This document shows, in pieces, positions 52,584 to 60,919 of a stretch of 64,000 nt of DNA. Positions within the stretch are counted from its first letter, which is position 1. Each line of letters begins with the position of its first letter. The position numbers were made by a program, and so were the translations under genes. Under the pieces are notes generated by a model that was not told the origin of the DNA, did no database searches, and saw only the letters and a program-made list of their open reading frames with translations. Source of the stretch: Marinobacterium arenosum (GTDB lineage Bacteria > Pseudomonadota > Gammaproteobacteria > Pseudomonadales > Balneatricaceae); NCBI RefSeq assembly GCF_019795155.1, contig NZ_JAILYN010000009.1:1-64000 (forward strand). The letters are read 5' to 3'.

Positions 52584-53968
52584 CCTACGACCTGATCATC
52601 GTCGGTGCCGGCCCGGCCGGCATGGCGGCGGCGGCCCAGGCCGCCGAACGGGGGCTGAGCATCCTGGTACTGGATGAACAGCCGCGCCCGGGCGGGCAGA
52701 TCTACCGCAATATCGAGACCACCTCCAGCCGCCTGCGCGATCTGCTGGGGCCGGACTACCAGGCCGGTGACGCGCTGGTATCGGCCTTCCGCAACAGCCG
52801 GCTGGAATATCTGGAGCAGGCGGTGGTGTGGCAGCTGAACGCCGCCGGCGAGGTCTGCTTCTCCCGCCGCGGCCACTCCTACCAGGCGCAGGGCAAGCAT
52901 ATCCTGCTGGCCACCGGGGCCCAGGAGCGGCCGTTCCCGGTCAAGGGCTGGCAGCTGCCCGGCGTGATGACCGCCGGTGCCGCCCAGATCCTGCTTAAAT
53001 CGCCCGGCCTGGCCTGTGACGACGCGGTGTTCGTCGGCAGCGGCCCGTTGCTCTACCTGATCGTCTGGCAGTACCTGCAGGCCGGCAAAACGGTCAAGGC
53101 GCTGATCGACACCACGCCGCGGCGGCACTATTTCACCGGCCTCGGCAAACTGCCGGCCGCCCGCCACGGCATCGGCTACCTGTGGAAGGGGCTGAATATG
53201 ATCCGCGCCATCCGGCAGGCCGGCATACCGTTCATCAGCGGTGTCGAGGCGGTGGAGATCGAGGGTGAGCAGAGCTGCAGCGGGGTGCGCTGGCAGCGTA
53301 ACGGCCAGTGGCAGGCGCTACCGACCTCACAGGTCTTTCTTCACCAGGGGGTGGTGCCCAACGTCAACCTGGCGATGGCCAGTGGCTGCGAACACCATTG
53401 GAGTCCGCTGCAGGCCTGCTGGCAGCCGGTCACCGACGAATGGGGTCAGAGCAACCTGGAGCGGGTCAGTCTGGCTGGCGACGGTATGGGGATCGGCGGG
53501 GCGAAGGCGGCCGCGCTGCGCGGCCAGCTGGCGGCGTTGCAGATCGCCTGTCGGCAGCAGCGGCTGGACAACGCTGAGCGCGACCGGCAGGCGGCGCCGC
53601 TGCGCCAGTGGCTGGATAAGGAGCTGGCCTTCCGGCCGTTCCTGGATACCCTGTACCGTCCGGCGGACCGTTTCCGTGCCCCTGAGGACGGCGCCACGCT
53701 GGTCTGCCGGTGCGAGTCGGTCACCCGGCAGGCGGTCGCCGACGCGGCGGCGGCCGGCTGCATGGGCCCTAACCAGCTGAAGAGTTTCAGCCGTTGCGGC
53801 ATGGGGCCCTGCCAGGGGCGCCAGTGCGGCCTGACGGTAAGCGAGCTGATGGCGCAGCTGCAACAGCAGCCGCCGGAAGCGACCGGCTACTACCGCCTGC
53901 GTGCACCGGTTAAACCGGTACAGCTGGCGGAGCTGGCCTCCCTGTCACCCTGGCCGGCGCAGAGCTGA
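52580..53968 (+). CDS. Flavin oxidase large subunit with C-terminal [2Fe-2S] (OoxA/HcnB-like)
   Basis: A 462-residue pyridine nucleotide-disulfide-type flavoprotein. FAD motif LIIVGAGPAGMAAAAQAAER opens it, a second dinucleotide region lies near residue 140, and a BFD-like cysteine-rich segment near residue 375 (VCRCESVTRQAV; then RCGMGPCQGRQCG) holds a [2Fe-2S] cluster. It passes electrons from the oxidase subunit, probably to the respiratory chain. The ATG overlaps the small subunit stop. The gene ends 37 bp from a convergent decarboxylase gene. Confidence 0.92.
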   Translation: MTYDLIIVGAGPAGMAAAAQAAERGLSILVLDEQPRPGGQIYRNIETTSSRLRDLLGPDYQAGDALVSAFRNSRLEYLEQAVVWQLNAAGEVCFSRRGHSYQAQGKHILLATGAQERPFPVKGWQLPGVMTAGAAQILLKSPGLACDDAVFVGSGPLLYLIVWQYLQAGKTVKALIDTTPRRHYFTGLGKLPAARHGIGYLWKGLNMIRAIRQAGIPFISGVEAVEIEGEQSCSGVRWQRNGQWQALPTSQVFLHQGVVPNVNLAMASGCEHHWSPLQACWQPVTDEWGQSNLERVSLAGDGMGIGGAKAAALRGQLAALQIACRQQRLDNAERDRQAAPLRQWLDKELAFRPFLDTLYRPADRFRAPEDGATLVCRCESVTRQAVADAAAAGCMGPNQLKSFSRCGMGPCQGRQCGLTVSELMAQLQQQPPEATGYYRLRAPVKPVQLAELASLSPWPAQS

Positions 53969-53970
53969 TC

Positions 53971-54000
53971 GGCCGGTTGCCGTTTAACCGCAAACCGGCC
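53971..54000. terminator. Hairpin between convergent oxidase and decarboxylase genes
   Basis: GGCCGGTT (53971) pairs with AACCGGCC (53993) across a 14-base loop in the 37-bp gap between convergent stops. U tracts are weak on both strands, so a bidirectional terminator role is only likely from position. Confidence 0.4.
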
Positions 54001-54005
54001 AAGTT

Positions 54006-55652
54006 TCATTTCGCCGCGGCCTGCTGGCGCATCCGGGTGATGCCGGCGACGAACCGACTCAGGGTGTTGGACAGCACCCCCTTGTCGATGATCGCCTCGA
54101 TCAGCTGGAAGCGCCCGGTATCGGCGGCGGCTTCTGCCAGCGCCTGCTGCAGTTCGCGGCGACTTGTCACCCGGCGGCCGGTGCCGCCCAGCTCGTCGGC
54201 GAGGCGGGCGTAGTTCAGTTGCGGCAGGTCGTTGAATTTGGACTCCGGCTGGAAGGTGCGCAGCATCTCCCAACTACTGTTGTTCTGCACGATCACGATC
54301 GGGTTCCAGCCGTAGCGGCCGGCGTTGAGCAACTCCCAGCCGGTCATCTGGAAGGCGCCGTCGCCAACCAGGATGATTGGCCGCCGGCCGCTGGCGACCT
54401 GCATGCCGAAGCCGGCCGGCACGCCGAACCCCATGGTGGCGTAGAAGCCGGGCGCCACCAGATCGGTGTATTCGATATCCAGGGTGGTGAAGAAGCAGTC
54501 GCCCATATCGGCGGCGATCGGCATCGGCCCCTGCTGGTGGAACAGGTCGTTGATCGCGGTGGCGATATCGGTCGGGCTGATCGGTTGTTCGTCCGCTGGC
54601 AGGTCGCGCGGGTAGCGGGCGGGTACGGCGGCCGGTGCTTTGCGCGGCGGCAGGCTGTCGGCCCGGCTGTTCAGCTCGTTGATGAAATCGGCCAGCGCGA
54701 TCTCCGGGTAGAGGTGATAACCCATCGATACCTGGCCGTCGCAGGCCAAGACCACCTTGCGGAAATCCAGCTGCTTTTCCGAGACGCCGAAGTTGCCGTC
54801 GGTCAGGATGGTGCCCAGCAGGATCGGTGCGTCCGACTCCTCGACCAGCTTGGTCAGTTGCGGGTCGCCGGCCGCACCCAGGTAGGTGCCCTGCAGCGGC
54901 AGCTCCATACCGTTCAGCAGGCCGCGCCCCATCAGCGTGGTGACCACCGGGATGCCGAGCCGGCGGGCCAGTTCCGCGGTTTGCTGCTCGATACCGAAGC
55001 GGCGGATCTCCACCCCCACCACCAGTACCGGCGACTGGGCCTGCCGCAGTAGCGCCAGGGTTTCGTCGACGCAGGCGTCCAGGGTGGCCTGTTGCTGCGC
55101 ACTGGGCGGCGCGGCTGAAATCGGCTCGACCGGCGCGCAGGGCTGGAATACCAGGTCGCGCGGCAGCTCGATATAGACCGGCCGCGAGTGGCGGATACAG
55201 CTGGCCAGCACCCGGGCGATATCGGCCGGCGCCCGCTGCAGATCGTTGAGGATCACCTGATCGCAGGTGACCTCCTTGTAGACCTCCAGCTGCGAGTTCA
55301 ACCGCTTGGCCTGGTGATGGACCAGTAGGCCGGTGTTGCGGTCGCCTTCGCCGGGGCCGCCGGAGATTACCACCACCGGCGATTTCTCGGCATAGGCGGC
55401 GGCGATCGGGTTGACCATATTGAAGCCGCCGGCGCCGTAGGTGATCGCCGCCACCGACGGCTTGCCGTGGCAGCGCGCCGCCGCATCGGCGGCGTAGCCG
55501 ACGGTCGGTTCATGGCTGAAGGTGTACAGCGGCAGGATGGCGGACTCCTCCGCCACCTTGAAGAATGGCAGGGCGAAGTCGCCCGGGATGCCGAATATCT
55601 CCTGTACCCCGTGGGCTTTCAGCGCGTGGAGCAGTACTTCTGCAAGATTCAT
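54006..55652 (-). CDS. Phenylpyruvate/indolepyruvate-type 2-oxo acid decarboxylase (ThDP)
   Basis: A 548-residue thiamine diphosphate enzyme. It opens MNLAEVLLHALKAHGVQEIF and has the catalytic glutamate in TFSHEPTVGYAADAAARC. The cofactor motif is VGDGAFQMTGWELLNAGRYG followed by NPIVIVQNN. Overall it resembles Azospirillum PPDC/IpdC, which decarboxylates phenylpyruvate and indole-3-pyruvate to aldehydes. ATG at 55652 follows GAGGTGG. The convergent position next to the amino acid/opine oxidase suggests it acts on the oxo acid that enzyme forms, though it has its own promoter region. Confidence 0.87.
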   Translation of the reverse strand: MNLAEVLLHALKAHGVQEIFGIPGDFALPFFKVAEESAILPLYTFSHEPTVGYAADAAARCHGKPSVAAITYGAGGFNMVNPIAAAYAEKSPVVVISGGPGEGDRNTGLLVHHQAKRLNSQLEVYKEVTCDQVILNDLQRAPADIARVLASCIRHSRPVYIELPRDLVFQPCAPVEPISAAPPSAQQQATLDACVDETLALLRQAQSPVLVVGVEIRRFGIEQQTAELARRLGIPVVTTLMGRGLLNGMELPLQGTYLGAAGDPQLTKLVEESDAPILLGTILTDGNFGVSEKQLDFRKVVLACDGQVSMGYHLYPEIALADFINELNSRADSLPPRKAPAAVPARYPRDLPADEQPISPTDIATAINDLFHQQGPMPIAADMGDCFFTTLDIEYTDLVAPGFYATMGFGVPAGFGMQVASGRRPIILVGDGAFQMTGWELLNAGRYGWNPIVIVQNNSSWEMLRTFQPESKFNDLPQLNYARLADELGGTGRRVTSRRELQQALAEAAADTGRFQLIEAIIDKGVLSNTLSRFVAGITRMRQQAAAK

Positions 55653-55965
55653 AGCCACCTCGTCGATAACTGATCTGAAAAGGATAAAAGCTGAAAAGCT
55701 CGAATCGGACGGGCAGTGGCCTGTGGGCGGCCTTGCCCAAAAATTCACCAATAGCCACGAGTCTAGTGCGGATTTTGATCGATAAATATCGGATAAATCG
55801 AATCTGGTCGATCAGGTATTTTGATGGGGTGGTGGCATGAGAGAGCATGTAGAGTCGGGTCCGGCCCTACATTGGCGTGGTGAAGAACCAGCAGGAGCTT
55901 CAGCCACAAGAAAAGGCTGTTGTGGCCGGAATCGAGAGATGGTATCTACAAATGCGAGGCATTGC

Positions 55966-56008
55966 ATAAAAAAAACAAAAAACGCGGCGCCGGGAGGCGC
56001 CGCGCTGG
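55966..56008 (-). terminator. Rho-independent terminator after the I42 inhibitor gene
   Basis: On the minus strand GCGCGGCGCC and GGCGCCGCG form a perfect stem around TCCC, followed by TTTTTTGTTTTTTTTATG. It is 30 bp past the stop of the chagasin-like gene. The interval 55653-55965 otherwise shows no gene. Confidence 0.93.
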
Positions 56009-56035
56009 CTTCGGTCAGGGTTCGATCAGTCCTGA

Positions 56036-56344
56036 TCAGGACTCGACGATCACGAAGCGGTTTTCCATCGGGGTCGGTTCCTGCACGGTCGGCTCCGGAT
56101 GGGTGAACTTGATCTGGTTGAATAGCAGCGGGCCTTCGCACGGGGCGAGGGCGATGAAGGTGAAGCGGCGGGTGCCCGGTACGCCGACCATGCCCGGCAG
56201 CGCCTGGCCCGGCAGGTAGCTCACGTCCGCCAGCGCAATTCCTTGCGGCATTTCGGTCAGGCAGACGTTGAAACCGGTTGACGGGTTGTCTTCCAGCTGA
56301 ATTACGATCGGTTCGCCGACTTTCACTTTGATGGGAGGTAGCAT
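56036..56344 (-). CDS. Chagasin-like (I42) cysteine protease inhibitor domain protein
   Basis: A 102-residue protein. The L2-loop motif NPSTGF (LEDNPSTGFNVCLTEM) near residue 19 and a late FTFIALAPCEGPLLFNQIKF, with the FxALxxG-like segment of the L4 loop, fit the chagasin family of papain-type protease inhibitors. Unlike most bacterial I42 proteins it has no signal peptide. The GTPG-like loop appears as VGVPGTRRF. AAGGAGAT precedes the ATG. It has its own terminator and sits between the decarboxylase and psp genes. Target protease unknown. Confidence 0.75.
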   Translation of the reverse strand: MLPPIKVKVGEPIVIQLEDNPSTGFNVCLTEMPQGIALADVSYLPGQALPGMVGVPGTRRFTFIALAPCEGPLLFNQIKFTHPEPTVQEPTPMENRFVIVES

Positions 56345-56580
56345 CCTGTTATCTCCTTGATTTGATTGAAAATACTGGGCTGTTTGTGCACTCAGTGAAA
56401 GCCAGTTTAGGCCCGTATCAACGGCCCGGTCAGTATCATCTCGGTATCAAAGCGGTATCAGTTGCTGCTGTGATAGAGGGAGGGGCAGGTGCAGTTAATG
56501 AGAATTTTGACGGCCCGCCGCCGCTGGCGATTGTTAATACAAAACCAGTGAACGCTGAAGTTTTTCTCCAGTATTAAAAA

Positions 56581-57603
56581 TTATTCCGCTTGCGCGGCCA
56601 GGTAGCGTTTCAGCGGCAGCATCCGGTGCTTGCGCAGCTGGGCGCGCAGCTGGTGGTAGCTCAACCCCAAAGCATCGGCGGTATCGCGCTGGTTGTAGCG
56701 GTGCTTTTTCAATGCCTGCTCGATCAGCTTTTTCTCCAGCGCCCGCACCTGGGTCGGCAATTCTTCTGCTGTTGCCGGGGCGGTCTCGGCCTCTGTCGAC
56801 GGTTGTGGTGGCTGGGTCTGCTGCCAGGGGGGCTGGAACGGGTCCAGCGCGATCTCGTCGAGCGGCTGCTCGCTGTCGCCGGCGCGGTATACGCTGCGCT
56901 CGATGACGTTTTTCAGTTCGCGCACATTGCCCGGCCAGTGGTAGTCCATCAGGCTGGCCAGTGCCTGTTCGCCGAAGCCGGGGAAGTAGGCGCGCCGCAG
57001 TTCGCGGCACATCGCCACCGCGAAATGCTCCGCCAGCAGCCGGATATCCTCGCCCCGGTAGCGCAGCGGCGGCAGGTGCAATACTTCGAACGCCAGCCGG
57101 TCGAGCAGGTCGGCGCGGAACTTGCCCTCGTCCGCCAGCTGGCGGATATCGGCGTTGGTGGCGGCGACCAGCCGCACGTCGACCTGGATGCTCTGGTGAC
57201 CACCGACCCGCTCCAGCTCGCCGTATTCGATCACCCGCAGCAGCTTCTCCTGCACCCGTGGCGAGCAGGTGGCCAGTTCGTCGAGGAACAGGGTGCCGCC
57301 ATCGGCCCGCTCGAAACGCCCCCGGTGCAGGCCGGTGGCGCCGGTGAAGGCACCGCGCTCATGGCCGAACAGCTCCGACTCCAGCAGGCTTTCACTCATC
57401 GCCGCGCAGTTCAGTTTGATGAACGGCTGATCCCAACGGTTGGACAGGTAGTGCAGCCGCTCGGCGATCAGCTCCTTGCCGGTGCCGCGCTCGCCCAGCA
57501 CCAGCACCGGTTTGTCCAGCGGCGCCAGCCGTGAGAGCTGGTCGGTCAGGTCCATCAACAGCGGCGACTGGCCGACCAATGTTTGTCGTTTTATCGGTTC
57601 CAT
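56581..57603 (-). CDS. pspF: Sigma-54 activator PspF
   Basis: A 340-residue enhancer-binding protein without an N-terminal receiver domain. The AAA+ domain (about 10-245) has Walker A GERGTGKE, the sigma-54 contact loop GAFTGA (ESELFGHERGAFTGATG) and GGTLFLDEL; a Fis-type helix-turn-helix ends it (YNQRDTADALGLSYHQLRAQ). It is divergent from pspABC, so it is PspF, normally held inactive by PspA. A proline/glutamine/threonine-rich linker (about 260-285) separates the two parts. No strong binding site is seen before the ATG. Confidence 0.93.
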   Translation of the reverse strand: MEPIKRQTLVGQSPLLMDLTDQLSRLAPLDKPVLVLGERGTGKELIAERLHYLSNRWDQPFIKLNCAAMSESLLESELFGHERGAFTGATGLHRGRFERADGGTLFLDELATCSPRVQEKLLRVIEYGELERVGGHQSIQVDVRLVAATNADIRQLADEGKFRADLLDRLAFEVLHLPPLRYRGEDIRLLAEHFAVAMCRELRRAYFPGFGEQALASLMDYHWPGNVRELKNVIERSVYRAGDSEQPLDEIALDPFQPPWQQTQPPQPSTEAETAPATAEELPTQVRALEKKLIEQALKKHRYNQRDTADALGLSYHQLRAQLRKHRMLPLKRYLAAQAE

Positions 57604-57728
57604 ACGCTAAATATTAGTTCTAATAACTGGTGTTTAGTCAATAAAGCTATTTATTTGAACGATTGCTTGTTATATGGCCAGCCTAAAAGCGCGGAAGAAA
57701 CAACGACTTGTCGATTTTTGCGCCGAAT

Positions 57729-57744
57729 TGGCATGCCGTTGGCA
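57729..57744 (+). promoter_or_regulatory. Sigma-54 promoter of pspABC
   Basis: TGGCATGCCGTTGGCA has GG and GC at the -24/-12 spacing (12 bases apart) and matches TGGCAYG-N4-TKGCA. It is 51 bp upstream of pspA, in the pspF-pspA divergent interval, exactly where PspF would act. Confidence 0.8.
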
Positions 57745-57794
57745 ATAAACCGGGTAGCTGAAAAACGCAGTCATCTAAAAAAGGAGACGAGATC

Positions 57795-58466
57795 ATGGGG
57801 ATTTTTTCGCGCTTTCAGGACATCGTGAACGCCAACCTCAACGCCCTGCTGGACCGGGCGGAGGACCCGGAAAAGATGATCCGGATGATGATTCAGGAGA
57901 TGGAGGAGACGCTGGTCGAGGTGCGTACCACCTCGGCGCGGGTGATCGCCGACCGCAAGGGGCTGGAACGCCGCATCCGCCACCTGCAGGAGGAGGCGGA
58001 GGAGTGGCAGGGCAAGGCCCGGCTGGCTCTGAGCCGCAGCCGCGAGGATCTGGCCCGCGCCGCGCTGGCCGAGCAGTCCAGCCTCGAGGAGCTGCGCCAG
58101 CAGGCAGAGCGGGAGCTGGCGCAGGTCGGCGAGCACCTGGAAGAACTGAACGACGAGATCGGCCAGCTGCAGCGCAAATTGGATGATGCCAAGAGCAAGC
58201 AGAAGGCGCTGCTGGCACGCGAGCAGAGCGCCCGTTCGCGGCTCGATATCCGCCGCCGCTTCAGCCGCGACAAATTGAACGAGGCGTTCCAGAAGTTCGA
58301 GCAGTACGAGCGCCGGATGGACGATATGGAAGGCGAGGTGGAGAGCTACGATCTGGGCGCCAAGGACCTGGCTGACGAGATCGCCGATCTGGCCCGCGAC
58401 GAGAAGGTCGACGAGGCGCTGGAGAAGCTCAAGGCGAGCATGAAAAAAGACAGCAAAGGTAACTGA
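57795..58466 (+). CDS. pspA: Phage shock protein A (PspA/IM30)
   Basis: A 223-residue, almost fully coiled-coil protein (MGIFSRFQDIVNANLNALLD; EDPEKMIRMMIQEMEETLVE) of the ESCRT-III-like PspA/Vipp1 family. It binds PspF to repress the regulon and, on inner-membrane stress, assembles on membranes. AAAAAAGGAGACGAG precedes the ATG. pspB follows 2 bp after the stop. Confidence 0.96.
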   Translation: MGIFSRFQDIVNANLNALLDRAEDPEKMIRMMIQEMEETLVEVRTTSARVIADRKGLERRIRHLQEEAEEWQGKARLALSRSREDLARAALAEQSSLEELRQQAERELAQVGEHLEELNDEIGQLQRKLDDAKSKQKALLAREQSARSRLDIRRRFSRDKLNEAFQKFEQYERRMDDMEGEVESYDLGAKDLADEIADLARDEKVDEALEKLKASMKKDSKGN

Positions 58467-58468
58467 TC

Positions 58469-58744
58469 ATGTCTGGCCTGGTGTTCTTTTTCGTGCCGAC
58501 GGTGATCTTCATGGGGCTGGTGGCGCCGCTCTGGCTGCTGCTGCACTACCTCAGCAAGTCGCGCGCCGCCAAGGGACTGTCGGCGGAGGACCGGCAGGAG
58601 CTGGAGGCCGCGCTGGCGGTGGTCGACAAGCTGGAAGATCGGATACAAACGCTGGAGGCCATTCTGGATGCCGACCATCCGGGCTGGCGCCAGCAGCAGG
58701 CGCCGCGCAACGGCGCCGGGGGGGATTACGATGTTCGAGGGTAA
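58469..58744 (+). CDS. pspB: Phage shock protein B
   Basis: A 91-residue protein with one N-terminal membrane helix (about residues 4-29, VFFFVPTVIFMGLVAPLWLL) and a cytoplasmic coiled coil (ELEAALAVVDKLEDRIQTLE AI). It works with PspC to sense membrane stress. It overlaps pspC by 14 bp. Confidence 0.92.
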   Translation: MSGLVFFFVPTVIFMGLVAPLWLLLHYLSKSRAAKGLSAEDRQELEAALAVVDKLEDRIQTLEAILDADHPGWRQQQAPRNGAGGDYDVRG

Positions 58745-59213
58745 ACGCAACGGCTACGACATGGACCTGTACCGCAGCCGCGACGACCGCTGGATCGCCG
58801 GGGTCTGCGGCGGCATCGCCGAAAACCTCGGCTGGCCCTCCTGGCTGGTGCGGCTGCTGGCACTGACCCTGTTTGCCTTCACCGGCAGCCTGGCGGTGAT
58901 CGCCTACCTGGTGGCGGTGGTGATGCTGGCCAACCGGCCGGTTTCGGCCAGGAAGGGATACGGCAAACCGGGGTACGGCCAACCGGGATACGGCCAACCG
59001 GAGTACGAGAGATCGAGCTGCCGGCGACAGGGCCGCCGGGACAGCGGCCATAACCTGAAAGACCGGGTATTCAACTACGGCCCGTCGCCGGCCGGCCGGG
59101 TGACCGAGGTGCGCCAGCGGATGGAACAGCTGGAACAGCGCTTGCGGGCGATGGAGCGCTACGTCACCTCGCGCAAGTACCAGTTCGATCAGGAGCTGAA
59201 CCGCCCGCGTTGA
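58731..59213 (+). CDS. pspC: Phage shock protein C with GYG-P repeat linker
   Basis: A 160-residue protein. The PspC domain (about 12-68) includes DDRWIAGVCGGIAENLGWPS and a hydrophobic helix. A short tandem repeat follows (GYGKPGYGQPGYGQPEY, about residues 79-95), then a basic stretch and a C-terminal coiled coil (EVRQRMEQLEQRLRAMERYV). The repeat comes from a near-perfect 15-bp DNA repeat and is not part of standard PspC. ATG at 58731 follows GGGGGGA, inside pspB. Confidence 0.92.
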   Translation: MFEGKRNGYDMDLYRSRDDRWIAGVCGGIAENLGWPSWLVRLLALTLFAFTGSLAVIAYLVAVVMLANRPVSARKGYGKPGYGQPGYGQPEYERSSCRRQGRRDSGHNLKDRVFNYGPSPAGRVTEVRQRMEQLEQRLRAMERYVTSRKYQFDQELNRPR

Positions 59214-59265
59214 TTAATACGACTAATACGAACGGTCCGATGGTCTTGATCTCCGTTCCTCCCGC

Positions 59266-60456
59266 TCAGCGCTGGGCGGCCGGCTGAGCGGCGGGCGCCG
59301 CTCGGTTGCTGTGCTGCAGATAGTGCACCAGCAGTCCGACCAGCAAGCCCCAGAACGCGGCGCTGATGTCGAACAGGCTCAGCCCGGAGGCGGTGACCAT
59401 AAAGGTCAGCAGTGCCGCCTCGCGACCGCTCTCCTCCCGCAAGGCATTGGCCAGGCTGTTGCCGATGGTGGCGAACAGCGCGATACCGGCCAGCGCCATC
59501 ACCATGCCGGCCGGGCTGGCGGCGAACAGTGCCACCACGGTGGCGCCGAACAGTGCGGTCAGCAGGTAGAAAAAGCCGGCGCAGATGCTGGCCAGGTAGC
59601 GCTTCTTCGGATCGGCGTCGGCATCCTCGGTCATGCAGATCGCGGCGGTGATCGCCGCCAGCCCCATCGAAAAGCAGCCGAACGGCGCCAGCAGCAGGTT
59701 GATCAGGCCGGTGCTGGTGATGATCGGCGACACCGGCGGCTGGTAGCCGTTGGCGCGCAGGGTCGACAGGCCGAGAATGTTCTGCGAGCTGAGCGTTACC
59801 AGGAACAGCGGCAGCGCCACCCCGATCATCGCCGCCAGGCTGAACTCCGGCATCACGAACACCGGCCGGGCGATGCTCAGCGCCACCGTCTGCCAGCCTA
59901 ACAGGCCGAGCTGCCAACTGACCAACAACGCCACCACCAGTACCAGCGGAATCGCGTAACGGCCGCTGAGCCGCTTGCCGATCAGGTAGGTCAGCAGCAT
60001 CAGGCCGATCAGCAGCGGCTGCTGCTCCAGTTCGGCGAACACCCCGATACCGAGATTGATCAATACCCCGGCCAGCATCGCACTGGTGATATTGCCGGGG
60101 ATCAGCCGCGCCAGCCGCTCGATCCAGCCGAGCAGCCCGCACACCACCGTCAGCAATGCGGCGGCGATAAAGGCGCCGACCGCCTCGCCCGGCGTGCTGC
60201 CGCTGAGGCTTGAGGCCAGCAACGCGGCGCCCGGCGTCGACCAGGCGGTCAGCACCGGCATCCGGTAGTACCAGGACAGGCCGATGCTGGTCACCCCCAT
60301 GGCGATACCCAGTGACAGCAGCCAGGAGTTGATCAGCGCCGGATCGGCCCCGGCCGCTTCGGCGGCCTGGAACACCAGCGCAACCGAGCTGGTAAAGCCG
60401 ACCAGTACCGCGATAAAACCGGCACTAACGTGGTTCAGGCGAAGTTGGCTCAGCAT
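59266..60456 (-). CDS. benE: BenE family benzoate:H+ symporter-like transporter
   Basis: A 396-residue membrane protein with about twelve hydrophobic segments. MPVLTAWSTPGAALLASSLSG (about 66-86) and the repeated alanine-rich GAFIAAALLTVVCGLLGWIE segment are characteristic of BenE. The family is linked to benzoate uptake, but many members lie outside aromatic degradation clusters, and none is seen here. ATG at 60456 follows GGAGG. Two palindromes upstream and a divergent XRE-cupin regulator suggest regulated expression. Confidence 0.9.
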   Translation of the reverse strand: MLSQLRLNHVSAGFIAVLVGFTSSVALVFQAAEAAGADPALINSWLLSLGIAMGVTSIGLSWYYRMPVLTAWSTPGAALLASSLSGSTPGEAVGAFIAAALLTVVCGLLGWIERLARLIPGNITSAMLAGVLINLGIGVFAELEQQPLLIGLMLLTYLIGKRLSGRYAIPLVLVVALLVSWQLGLLGWQTVALSIARPVFVMPEFSLAAMIGVALPLFLVTLSSQNILGLSTLRANGYQPPVSPIITSTGLINLLLAPFGCFSMGLAAITAAICMTEDADADPKKRYLASICAGFFYLLTALFGATVVALFAASPAGMVMALAGIALFATIGNSLANALREESGREAALLTFMVTASGLSLFDISAAFWGLLVGLLVHYLQHSNRAAPAAQPAAQR

Positions 60457-60500
60457 AGCAACAGCCTCCGTTTTTTTTATTTCTTAATAGCTAGATCTGT

Positions 60501-60512
60501 GCGTTATAACGC
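60501..60512. promoter_or_regulatory. Operator-like palindrome 1 upstream of benE
   Basis: GCGTTATAACGC is a perfect 12-bp palindrome 45 bp upstream of the benE start. It shares the GCGYTATARCGC pattern with the palindrome at 60550-60561. Confidence 0.6.
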
Positions 60513-60547
60513 TCAATTGTCGGCTGACTATAACGGCTTTTTGGGTT

Positions 60548-60563
60548 GTGCGCTATAGCGCAC
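60548..60563. promoter_or_regulatory. Operator-like palindrome 2 upstream of benE
   Basis: GTGCGCTATAGCGCAC is a perfect 16-bp palindrome with core GCGCTATAGCGC, matching palindrome 1 at 10 of 12 positions with symmetric differences. The core starts 49 bp from that of palindrome 1. A possible half-site (TATAACGG) lies between them. Confidence 0.6.
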
Positions 60564-60595
60564 AAGGTTGATCGTAAGCATGGTAGGGAGGGTTG

Positions 60596-60747
60596 CTGTA
60601 GGGCGTCACCCGGGACGCCACCGCCGCAGGCGGTAAGGGTATGTAGAACGATGCAGGGTTGGCTCCTGCCGGGCAGGTTCAGCCGCCCAGGAGCCCGAAG
60701 GGCTCCGAACCGCCTGCGGCGGTGGCGCACTAAAGTACGCCCTACAG
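60596..60747. repeat. Imperfect-palindromic dispersed element with nearby direct repeat
   Basis: CTGTAGGGCGT at 60596 and ACGCCCTACAG at 60737-60747 are perfect inverted ends, and the inner CACCGCCGCAGGCGG / CCGCCTGCGGCGGTG also pair. A further 36-bp segment (60650-60685, CAGGGTTGGCTCCTGCCGGG) recurs directly at 60770-60805. The left end resembles 30592-30630. No ORF of note; no gene is present in 60457-60919. Confidence 0.7.
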
Positions 60748-60919
60748 GGTAATGCCGTTCGATCAAGCGAATGTAGGGTTGGCTCCGGCCGGGCAGGTTC
60801 AGCCGACCAATAGCACCTCCACGCAACACACTTCAGCCATAATCCTGTACGAAGGCATTGCCTTCCCCGCCCAGCACCCCACAATAGGCCGAAGCGTTAT
60901 CAGGCAGTAAGGAACAACG

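Noticed and set aside
56362-56577. 71-codon plus-strand frame between the I42 gene and pspF
   Set aside because: It overlaps the promoter region of the I42 gene, has no binding site and no family resemblance.
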